This document shows, one piece after another, positions 1-5,209 of a stretch of 5,209 nt of DNA. Position numbers and translations under genes: made by a program. Position 1 is the first letter of the stretch. The number at the start of each line of letters is the position of its first letter. This DNA is from an uncultured Oscillospiraceae bacterium. Lineage in GTDB: Bacteria; Bacillota; Clostridia; Oscillospirales; Ruminococcaceae. Under the pieces are notes generated by a model. That model was given only the letters and a program-made list of their open reading frames with translations, was not told where the DNA came from and made no database searches. The stretch is from assembly GCA_910589145.1 (NCBI GenBank), contig CAJUSD010000070.1, positions 1-5,209 of the forward strand, in the 5' to 3' direction.

Positions 1-258
1 GGGCTGTAGTTTGAAGCTTGGGCCGCTCGCCCTGGCTGCACATCCCTTATATGGACGTTTCTGCTTCCTTCCACTCCTTCTCTTTTCTTAGAAGGTTGAA
101 TCTATAAATAACTGTATACTTATCCAAAGCTTCTATCAAACAAATGCAGAACTCCGAGACAATAATACATACATTAGGACTATGAAAGAATGGAAATTAT
201 TGTTATTATCCTTTACACTTATATTTAGAAGCTGATAAAATCAAAGGAGGTAACATAT
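1..258. other. Left-edge leader region with no supportable gene
   Basis: This 258-base stretch precedes galT. The first ~60 bases are visibly more GC-rich than the AT-rich remainder. A plus-strand frame enters from the edge and stops at TAG 89-91, and a minus-strand frame is open from about 105 to the edge. Neither has a recognisable protein sequence, and the minus frame has no start codon at sensible spacing from the purine-rich AGAAGGAG-like stretch (complement of 71-90). A short imperfect hairpin can be drawn at 15-37 (GGGC/GCCC core, loop 24-28), but it has no T-tract and is not a convincing terminator. The last ~60 bases carry a possible extended -10 element and the galT ribosome binding site. 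An upstream gene may end or begin just outside the window. Confidence 0.5.
201..209 (+). promoter_or_regulatory. Possible extended -10 promoter for galT
   Basis: The sequence TGTTATTAT fits an extended -10 element (TG-n-TATTAT, one mismatch to TATAAT). It would place the transcription start near 216 and give a leader of about 43 nt containing the galT ribosome binding site. No good -35 box lies 16-18 nt upstream, so the call rests on the extended -10 alone. An alternative -10, TATATT at 220-225, also lacks a correctly spaced -35 (TTGTTA at 200-205 is only 14 nt away). The AT-rich background makes chance matches likely. Confidence 0.3.
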
Positions 259-1782
259 ATGGATAGTACTTGCAGCATTAGTCAGAATATATCCCAACTT
301 GTAGAATATGGCATATCTCGAAATTTAATAAAATCGGAAGACAGTACATATATTGTCAACCAACTCTTATCCATACTTCATTTAGATGAATACCTTCCAC
401 CAAACAATACACCTTCACCTCTGCCAGAGTTAAACAAAATTTTAGAAAAACTTACATCTTATGCTGTCAGCAGGGGATTAACAAAAACCGACAGTATTAC
501 AGGATGTGACCTATTTGACACCCAAATTATGGGTTTGCTGACTCCCCGTCCATCAGAAGTAATAGCAGCCTTTCAAGAAAAATTTAAAAAGTCTCCTCAA
601 TTGGCTACATCTTGGTATTACCAATTTAACGGAGATGTTAACTATATTCGCCGCGACCGTATTGTTAAAGATGTAAAATGGATTACAAATACATCCTATG
701 GTCCCCTTGATATTACTATTAATCTGTCTAAGCCAGAGAAAGACCCTAAAGCAATTGCTGCCGCCTTAACCCAAACACAATCTTCTTATCCTAAATGTAT
801 GCTTTGCCGGGAAAATGAAGGGTTCGCTGGTCGGTTGGATCACCCCGCCCGTCAAAATTTACGCTTAATCCCTCTAACATTGGGCGGCGAGCACTGGTTT
901 ATGCAATATTCTCCTTACGTATATTATAATGAACACTGCATCGTCCTGAATGAAAAACATTCCCCTATGAAAGTATGTCGCCAGTCCTTCCACAGACTCC
1001 TGGATTTTGTTGAGCAGTTCCCTCATTATTTCATAGGTTCAAATGCAGATCTGCCAATTGTAGGAGGTTCCATTCTTACCCACGATCATTTTCAGGGAGG
1101 ATGCTATACCTTTGCAATGGAAAAGGCACCTATTCTTCATCCCGTCTCAATTAAGGGATTTGAAAAGCTGAAGGCTGGAATTGTAAAATGGCCTATGTCT
1201 GTATTACGTTTGCATTCTACAGATAAAATTGAATTAATAGAGGCTGCCTCTCACATCTTGGATATATGGAGAAATTACTCTGACCCAGAGGCAGATATAT
1301 TTGCCTTTACAGATAACACCCCTCATAATACCATTACTCCTATTGCAAGAATGACAAAGGATGGAACCAAAGAATTTGAACTGGATTTGGTCTTCCGAAA
1401 TAACCGTACCACGGAACAATATCCTTTGGGGATATTCCATCCTCACCAGGAACACCATCACATTAAAAAGGAAAATATTGGTCTGATTGAGGTAATGGGT
1501 TTAGCTGTTCTTCCAGCTCGGCTGAAAAAGGATTTAGAAGATTTGGAGAAAATTTTGTCTACAGGTGGAATAGTCCCAACTGACAGCCCCCTAGCAGTAC
1601 ATAAAATCTGGATAGAGGATATCTGTCAAAAGTATTCCCCATCTGAATTAAAGAAATCTTCAAATCAAATTCTCCGCCAGGAAATTGGTCTTGTTTATAT
1701 GCAGATACTAGAACAATGCGGCGTTTTTAAGGCAACATGTGACGGTTTAAACCAGTTTCTCCGCTTTGTTTCTCAAATTTAA
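259..1782 (+). CDS. galT: Class II UDP-glucose--hexose-1-phosphate uridylyltransferase
   Basis: This enzyme transfers UMP between UDP-glucose and galactose-1-phosphate, giving UDP-galactose and glucose-1-phosphate, in the cytosolic Leloir pathway. The 507-aa length matches the class II (Firmicutes) GalT family, which is longer than the ~350-aa E. coli type. Visible signatures are C180-M-L-C183, the active-site block HDHFQGG at 275-281 within a GGSIL context, and the C-terminal block GIFHPH (391-396) followed by HIKKENIGLIEVMGLAVLP. By analogy with E. coli HPHGQ, H277 should be the uridylylated nucleophile and Q279 its partner. C180, C183, H234 and H275 are candidate zinc ligands; this mapping is inference. 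The ATG is fixed by AAAGGAGG at 243-250, with 8 nt spacing. The gene ends in TAA just before a strong terminator, and no other plus-strand gene is visible, so it may be the last or only gene of its transcript. No truncation or frameshift is seen. It appears more AT-rich than the rhamnosidase gene. Confidence 0.95.
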   Translation: MDSTCSISQNISQLVEYGISRNLIKSEDSTYIVNQLLSILHLDEYLPPNNTPSPLPELNKILEKLTSYAVSRGLTKTDSITGCDLFDTQIMGLLTPRPSEVIAAFQEKFKKSPQLATSWYYQFNGDVNYIRRDRIVKDVKWITNTSYGPLDITINLSKPEKDPKAIAAALTQTQSSYPKCMLCRENEGFAGRLDHPARQNLRLIPLTLGGEHWFMQYSPYVYYNEHCIVLNEKHSPMKVCRQSFHRLLDFVEQFPHYFIGSNADLPIVGGSILTHDHFQGGCYTFAMEKAPILHPVSIKGFEKLKAGIVKWPMSVLRLHSTDKIELIEAASHILDIWRNYSDPEADIFAFTDNTPHNTITPIARMTKDGTKEFELDLVFRNNRTTEQYPLGIFHPHQEHHHIKKENIGLIEVMGLAVLPARLKKDLEDLEKILSTGGIVPTDSPLAVHKIWIEDICQKYSPSELKKSSNQILRQEIGLVYMQILEQCGVFKATCDGLNQFLRFVSQI

Positions 1783-1798
1783 TATGAAATGGATACAG

Positions 1799-1830
1799 AA
1801 AACCGCCGGACAAAAAGTCCGGCGGTTTTT
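1799..1830. terminator. Intrinsic terminator, probably bidirectional, between convergent genes
   Basis: A perfect inverted repeat pairs 1801-1811 (AACCGCCGGAC) with 1817-1827 around an AAAAA loop. The flanking A/T bases can extend the stem to 13 bp (1799-1829). The galT transcript meets five T residues at 1826-1830. The opposite strand meets TTTT-C-T when leaving the stem toward 1796, so the element can plausibly also end the minus-strand transcript of the 186-aa gene, whose stop is 18 nt away. The stem starts 16 nt after the galT stop codon. Confidence 0.93.
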
Positions 1831-1847
1831 AATGATTAAATATTGTT

Positions 1848-2408
1848 TTAAGCTACAGCTAATGTTTTTCCGCTTTTATCCGCTTCCGGTGTACCAACTT
1901 GATATCGGGCCGCAATCTGTTCTGCTTGGTCCTTTGTCACTGTGCGGGTGGTTCCTCCAGATACATAAATCCTCCCGCATTCTGGGCAAATAGCATTATG
2001 AATTGTTACTGTTTGGAAAACAACTTCCCGGCCTTCCTGCTCCGCCTGAATTTGCTCCCTTCCAACATGCTCCCTTTCATGGCTCCGAACTGCGGCGTTT
2101 GCCATATCTGCATCAATTGCTGTTGGATTTTTGTAGGACACTCCAGGATCGTCGGAACCGTCTTGATATTTACGGTTTTTACAGGTCTGGCATTCCCCTG
2201 AATCACTTTTACGCTGAACGGCACTGGATGGGGACTGATCTTCTTTGGCAGTTGCAGCCAATGTCTCCCCATCTTTTTTCAAGGATTCAGGTGTTGAGCC
2301 TACTTCCCATCCTTTTGGAAGATTGGAACGTGTCTGGTTTGCATTTTGCATATTCCCCCAGCTGGATGTCCGGTAACCCATACCTATACTTCCAATAGCC
2401 ATTCCCAT
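1848..2408 (-). CDS. Putative zinc metalloprotein, SprA-related-like, CxxC-HExxH-CxxC
   Basis: This 186-aa protein has no proven function. Its core runs from about residue 72 to 160: C73-Q-T-C76, then a conserved-looking KYQDGSDDPGVSYK stretch (80-93), a predicted helix carrying HEREH (H110-H114, fitting the HExxH zincin motif), and CPEC (C141-C144) followed by GRIYVSGGTTRTVTK. I recall this arrangement from the uncharacterised SprA-related putative metalloprotease family (PF12118 type), so a zinc-binding or peptidase role is plausible but not shown. The first ~70 residues are low-complexity: Gly/Met-rich at 1-11, then polar and Ser/Lys/Gln-rich. There is no signal peptide or membrane segment, so it is probably cytosolic unless exported by another route. 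The start is well supported: GGAGG (complement of 2417-2421) lies 8 nt upstream of the ATG, and a near-consensus promoter lies upstream of that. The gene is 93 nt downstream of the rhamnosidase on the same strand and convergent with galT. The coding frame is clear, but catalytic activity is uncertain because no third zinc ligand can be assigned. Confidence 0.85.
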   Translation of the reverse strand: MGMAIGSIGMGYRTSSWGNMQNANQTRSNLPKGWEVGSTPESLKKDGETLAATAKEDQSPSSAVQRKSDSGECQTCKNRKYQDGSDDPGVSYKNPTAIDADMANAAVRSHEREHVGREQIQAEQEGREVVFQTVTIHNAICPECGRIYVSGGTTRTVTKDQAEQIAARYQVGTPEADKSGKTLAVA

Positions 2409-2444
2409 TTATTTCACCTCCTCAGTACGTTTTTCTATGTTCTT

Positions 2445-2473
2445 ATTATAAAACCTCTGTTTTGAAAAATCAA
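2445..2473 (-). promoter_or_regulatory. Sigma-A promoter for the putative metalloprotein gene
   Basis: Read on the minus strand, TTGATT (2473-2468) and a perfect TATAAT (2450-2445) are separated by exactly 17 nt. This matches the housekeeping sigma-A consensus with four of six bases at -35 and six of six at -10. Transcription would start near 2438, giving a leader of about 30 nt that contains the GAGGAGG ribosome binding site just before the ATG at 2408. The promoter lies wholly in the gap after the rhamnosidase stop codon, so the 186-aa gene can be expressed independently of it. Confidence 0.85.
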
Positions 2474-2501
2474 CCCTATTTCAGTCTTTTGCCTGTATTA
2501 C

Positions 2502-5135
2502 TCAGCAGTTATTTTCATTTGGTGCAAGTAAAATGCTATAATGTCCAGCAGGTATGTTAAATATGCGTCTTTCTCCTGCTTTTCCATTAATATTATATTT
2601 TCCGTCCCAAGGCAGAACTACCAGGGCAGAAGCATTAAAGGGAACCTCTATTTCAAGATTCCAGCCGTCCTCCTGATACTCCCAATTTATCTGATACTCC
2701 CCTGATGCACTGTCATACCGGCATTTCGTCCAAGGAATTCTAATATCTGGCTGGGGCATAATAACGGTTTTAGAAAAGCCAGGCCCATCCTCGCACGGAC
2801 GCAGGCCGCACATATTCCGATACATCCATTCTACGATAGAACCATAAGCATAATGGTTCAGGCTGTTCATTCCCGTGTCGCTGATACTGCCATCGGGAAG
2901 CACAGAATTCCATCTTTCCCAAACAGTAGTAGCGCCCATATTTACCTCATAAAGCCAACTTGGGTAATCCTCATTAAGCAGCAAAGTATAGGCATAATCA
3001 TTAGCCCCGTTATCGGAAAGCGCACGGCACAAATATGGTGTTCCCACAAAACCAGTGTCCAGATGCAGGTTATTTGCTTCCAGCTTTTCGCGCAGGGCCT
3101 TAACAATTTTTAAACGGTGCTCTTTTGGTACAATCCCCATAAACAGCGCTACAACCATAGCGGTTTGGGTCTGGATGGCAATTCTGCCTGATGCAGTAAA
3201 ATATTCCTTTTGTATGGCGGTTTTTACCTCTTCTGCTAAGGCATGGTACTTTTTATATAACGCCTTCTCCCCCAAAACCTGGGCGGCCTTTGCAGTTAGT
3301 TCCGCGGAATACATATAATATGCTGATGCAATATAAGCATTATCTGTTCCGCCAAACCGGCTGGATTTGTCAGGGTTATCAAGTGCCAGCCAGTCTGCAA
3401 AATGGAAGCCAGTACGCCAAAGCCGTGTTCCGCCATCCTTTTCATCCTGGTTTTTGATATAATCTACCCATCCGCACATATTCTGGAACTGGCGGCACAG
3501 TGCTTTTTTATTCCCATAATGCAGATATATCGTCCAGGGAATAACTGCCGCCGCATCTCCCCAAGCACAAGAAGCCACACAGGAAGCATCTTTTCCCAGC
3601 ATAATACTCTTTTGATTGCGCATCATTTGCGGTACTACATGGGGGACTGCACCGCCGAAATACCTTTGCTCAAACAACATATCATGCAGATATTTAGAGA
3701 AAAAGGCAGGGGTATACATATTATAGCAGGCCGTTCCACAGAAGATCTGTGCATCCCCTGTCCAGCCCATCCGCTCATCCCTCTGAGGGCAGTCAGTAGG
3801 GACATCCAGAAAGTTTCCCTTTTGCCCCCACAGGGCATTATGAAATAACTGGTTGATTTTGGGGTTTGCAGTCAAAATTTCCCCGGTACGCGGCAGGTCT
3901 GAATGGAGAACCCATGCAGTAAAATCCTCCAAGTTGACCTCTCCCTGTATTTTAACATTGAGATACCGGAACCCATAAAAGGTAAAGTGCGGACGAATAT
4001 GGGCTTTTTCTCCGTTTGAGATATAAGTATATTCCTCTTGTGCACTGCGAAGGTTGCCACGGTAAAAATTCCCCTTCTGGAGAATTTCCCCACATTGAAG
4101 GGTAAGGCTTTCCCCTTTCGGTAAATCTACATCTGCTTCCATCCAACCAGTCAGATTTTGACCAAAGTCCAAAACAGTTTCTCCTGCTGGAGTGTGAATT
4201 ACTTCCACAGGCTTAATTTTCTCCTGCTTGGAAACAGGAATGCTCCATCTTTCCGACAGTTTGTCATAACGCAGGCTGCAAGGCTGTACACTGCTCCAGA
4301 TCCCATTTTTTGCCCCATTAGACCAGCCCTCTATTTCCAGACGGCTGTCATAGACTTCCCCATCGTATATTCCACTGGAAACCACTGGCCCTAAGGCACA
4401 TTCCCAGCTTAAATCAGTGGGGATGACTATGGTTTCATCATCTTCGGTTTCCATTACAATTTCACACAACAAAGCAAATTGATCTCCAAAGGGCGCATTT
4501 TCCGGGCTGAAGCCAAACCGTCCCATATACCAGCCTTTTCCGAGCATTGCCCCTGCTGTGTTTTCGCCCTCCCGCAAATAAGGGGTAATGTCGTAGGTTT
4601 GGTATTGCAGCCAGAAATCGTAGTCGTTATAATAAGGCGTTAGGAATTCATTTCCTACTTTTTCACCATTTAGATAAAATTCATACAGGCCCACCCCGCA
4701 AACATATGCCCGTGCCTGACGTATCCGTTTTTCTGAAGGCAGTACAAAGCCCTTCCTCATATAAGGATGGCTTGTACAGGCCATGCTGGGGGCTATCCAC
4801 ATCCCTTTCCATGTTTCCCCCAGTTTGCCAGTCTCAAAGTATGCAGCTTCACTTTGGGCTGTATCCCCATTATCTGCCCATACCTGTACCCGCCACCAAT
4901 AACGGGTTCGCGGAGACAATGCAAGGCTTAATGGGAAATCAATGCTGTTTGAAGCAGCAACCTTTCCGCTGTCATAAAGAATATGGTCAAAGGTTTCCTC
5001 CAAAGATACCTGCACCTGTGCTGCTTTCTGCATCTTGCCTGTACTGTTTTTTGTCACCCAAGACAAACTGAGTCCATCTAGGGAATAGCCGATAGGGTTG
5101 ATTATGTGGTTGGTACGTAACTTTGTTACTTCCAT
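2502..5135 (-). CDS. Intracellular alpha-L-rhamnosidase, glycoside hydrolase family 78
   Basis: This inverting glycosidase (EC 3.2.1.40) releases terminal alpha-L-rhamnose from rhamnosides such as plant flavonoid glycosides or oligosaccharides. The 877 residues follow the usual GH78 order, with approximate boundaries: an N-terminal fibronectin-like sheet (10-103), a Bac_rhamnosid_N beta domain (125-300), a second beta domain (305-410), the catalytic (alpha/alpha)6 barrel (415-772) and a C-terminal beta sandwich (775-868). The barrel contains the family signature DCPQRDERMGWTGD (448-461), where E454 is the expected general acid. It also contains GATTVWERW (734-742), where E740 is the expected general base, and SLNHYAYGSIVEWMYR (758-773). 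No signal peptide is present, so it should act in the cytosol on imported substrates. The ATG is supported by AAAGGA (complement of 5145-5150) at 9 nt spacing. The gene is complete, with no frameshift. No intrinsic terminator is evident after its TGA stop. The exact substrate cannot be read from the sequence. Confidence 0.96.
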   Translation of the reverse strand: MEVTKLRTNHIINPIGYSLDGLSLSWVTKNSTGKMQKAAQVQVSLEETFDHILYDSGKVAASNSIDFPLSLALSPRTRYWWRVQVWADNGDTAQSEAAYFETGKLGETWKGMWIAPSMACTSHPYMRKGFVLPSEKRIRQARAYVCGVGLYEFYLNGEKVGNEFLTPYYNDYDFWLQYQTYDITPYLREGENTAGAMLGKGWYMGRFGFSPENAPFGDQFALLCEIVMETEDDETIVIPTDLSWECALGPVVSSGIYDGEVYDSRLEIEGWSNGAKNGIWSSVQPCSLRYDKLSERWSIPVSKQEKIKPVEVIHTPAGETVLDFGQNLTGWMEADVDLPKGESLTLQCGEILQKGNFYRGNLRSAQEEYTYISNGEKAHIRPHFTFYGFRYLNVKIQGEVNLEDFTAWVLHSDLPRTGEILTANPKINQLFHNALWGQKGNFLDVPTDCPQRDERMGWTGDAQIFCGTACYNMYTPAFFSKYLHDMLFEQRYFGGAVPHVVPQMMRNQKSIMLGKDASCVASCAWGDAAAVIPWTIYLHYGNKKALCRQFQNMCGWVDYIKNQDEKDGGTRLWRTGFHFADWLALDNPDKSSRFGGTDNAYIASAYYMYSAELTAKAAQVLGEKALYKKYHALAEEVKTAIQKEYFTASGRIAIQTQTAMVVALFMGIVPKEHRLKIVKALREKLEANNLHLDTGFVGTPYLCRALSDNGANDYAYTLLLNEDYPSWLYEVNMGATTVWERWNSVLPDGSISDTGMNSLNHYAYGSIVEWMYRNMCGLRPCEDGPGFSKTVIMPQPDIRIPWTKCRYDSASGEYQINWEYQEDGWNLEIEVPFNASALVVLPWDGKYNINGKAGERRIFNIPAGHYSILLAPNENNC
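2673..2701. repeat. Short in-frame direct repeat inside the rhamnosidase gene
   Basis: The 11-mer CTGATACTCCC occurs at 2673-2683 and again at 2691-2701, an 18-bp period. On the coding (minus) strand it encodes Glu-Tyr-Gln twice in the C-terminal beta-sandwich domain (residues 813-821, EYQINWEYQ). Because the period is a multiple of three, gain or loss of one unit would keep the frame. It is most likely a chance or beta-strand-derived repeat. Confidence 0.6.
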
Positions 5136-5168
5136 GGCGCTATATCCTTTCTATTGAGGTGAATATAC

Positions 5169-5196
5169 AATGTAAGTGCAAAAAAGGATGACTCAA
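5169..5196 (-). promoter_or_regulatory. Weak candidate promoter for the rhamnosidase gene
   Basis: On the minus strand TTGAGT (5196-5191) and TACATT (5174-5169) are separated by 16 nt, each matching four of six consensus bases. Transcription would start near 5162 and leave a ~26-nt leader carrying the AAAGGA ribosome binding site. The match is modest. The gene could instead be transcribed from further upstream as part of an operon beyond the window, since the minus-strand frame from 5207 ends in TGA close to the edge. No operator or cre-like palindrome is evident in these 74 bases. Confidence 0.3.
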
Positions 5197-5209
5197 AGGG
5201 AGAACTCTG

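Noticed and set aside
108..123. Imperfect dyad around GTATAC in the galT upstream region, considered as a repressor operator.
   Set aside because: Only six of eight pairs match in an AT-rich background, it lies about 90 nt upstream of the proposed promoter, and it resembles no operator family I can name.
128..233. 8-bp inverted repeat AGCTTCTA (128-135) / TAGAAGCT (226-233) spanning the galT leader, considered as a riboswitch or operator loop.
   Set aside because: An 8-bp match over about 250 bases is roughly what chance provides. The arms do not extend, and no known riboswitch core or T-box motif is present.
212..239. TTTACA-N16-GATAAA as a galT promoter.
   Set aside because: Transcription would begin inside the ribosome binding site at about 246, leaving no usable site for initiation.
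1899..2398. Plus-strand open frames of about 100 and 131 codons opposite the 186-aa gene.
   Set aside because: They lie entirely antisense to a gene with a promoter, a ribosome binding site and conserved-looking motifs. Their translations show no domain or motif, and they lack a convincing ribosome binding site.
2853..5071. Several 60-150-codon frames on both strands inside the rhamnosidase gene.
   Set aside because: They are shadows of a clear full-length GH78 gene, with no independent start signals or recognisable sequence.
5156..5175. Plus-strand GAGGTG followed 8 nt later by ATG-TAA, a minimal start-stop pair.
   Set aside because: The codon pair encodes nothing. A second plus ATG at 5188 has its purine tract directly abutting the start. 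No divergent gene can be supported in the remaining bases.
5126..5209. Minus-strand frame open from the window edge that overlaps the rhamnosidase start and stops at TAA 5128-5126, suggesting a leader peptide or translationally coupled upstream gene.
   Set aside because: Only 27 codons are visible, there is no ATG or GTG, the possible TTG start has no ribosome binding site, and the sequence is not recognisable. Chance is the simpler explanation.

Overview
The window reads as chromosomal DNA from a low-to-moderate GC Gram-positive anaerobe, most likely a gut-type Clostridia/Lachnospiraceae member. Three things suggest this. The galactose-1-phosphate uridylyltransferase is of the class II (Firmicutes) type. 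All three genes have purine-rich AGGAGG-like ribosome binding sites at 8-9 nt spacing, with a near-consensus sigma-A promoter in front of one of them. A cytoplasmic GH78 alpha-L-rhamnosidase is also typical of plant-glycoside users of this group. No taxonomic marker gene is present, so the assignment is an inference.

Layout: 1-258 is a leader with no supportable gene. 259-1782 (+) is galT, class II UTP/UDP-glucose-hexose-1-phosphate uridylyltransferase of the Leloir pathway. 1799-1830 is a strong intrinsic terminator lying tail-to-tail between galT and the next gene, and it probably serves both strands. 1848-2408 (-) is a 186-aa protein with a CxxC - HExxH - CxxC layout, similar to the functionally uncharacterised SprA-related putative metalloprotease family. 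It has its own near-consensus promoter at 2445-2473. 2502-5135 (-) is a complete, signal-less family 78 alpha-L-rhamnosidase. 5136-5209 holds its ribosome binding site and possibly a weak promoter.

Function: galT and the rhamnosidase are both intracellular sugar-catabolism genes (galactose and rhamnosides), but they are convergent and not in one operon, and no transporter, regulator or rhamnose kinase/isomerase gene is visible. The rhamnosidase would hydrolyse small imported rhamnosides in the cytosol. The 186-aa gene lies 93 nt downstream of the rhamnosidase on the same strand. No intrinsic terminator is evident between them, so it may receive read-through transcription as well as its own. 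No mobile element, CRISPR array, tRNA or rRNA was found. The least understood item is the 186-aa putative metalloprotein.
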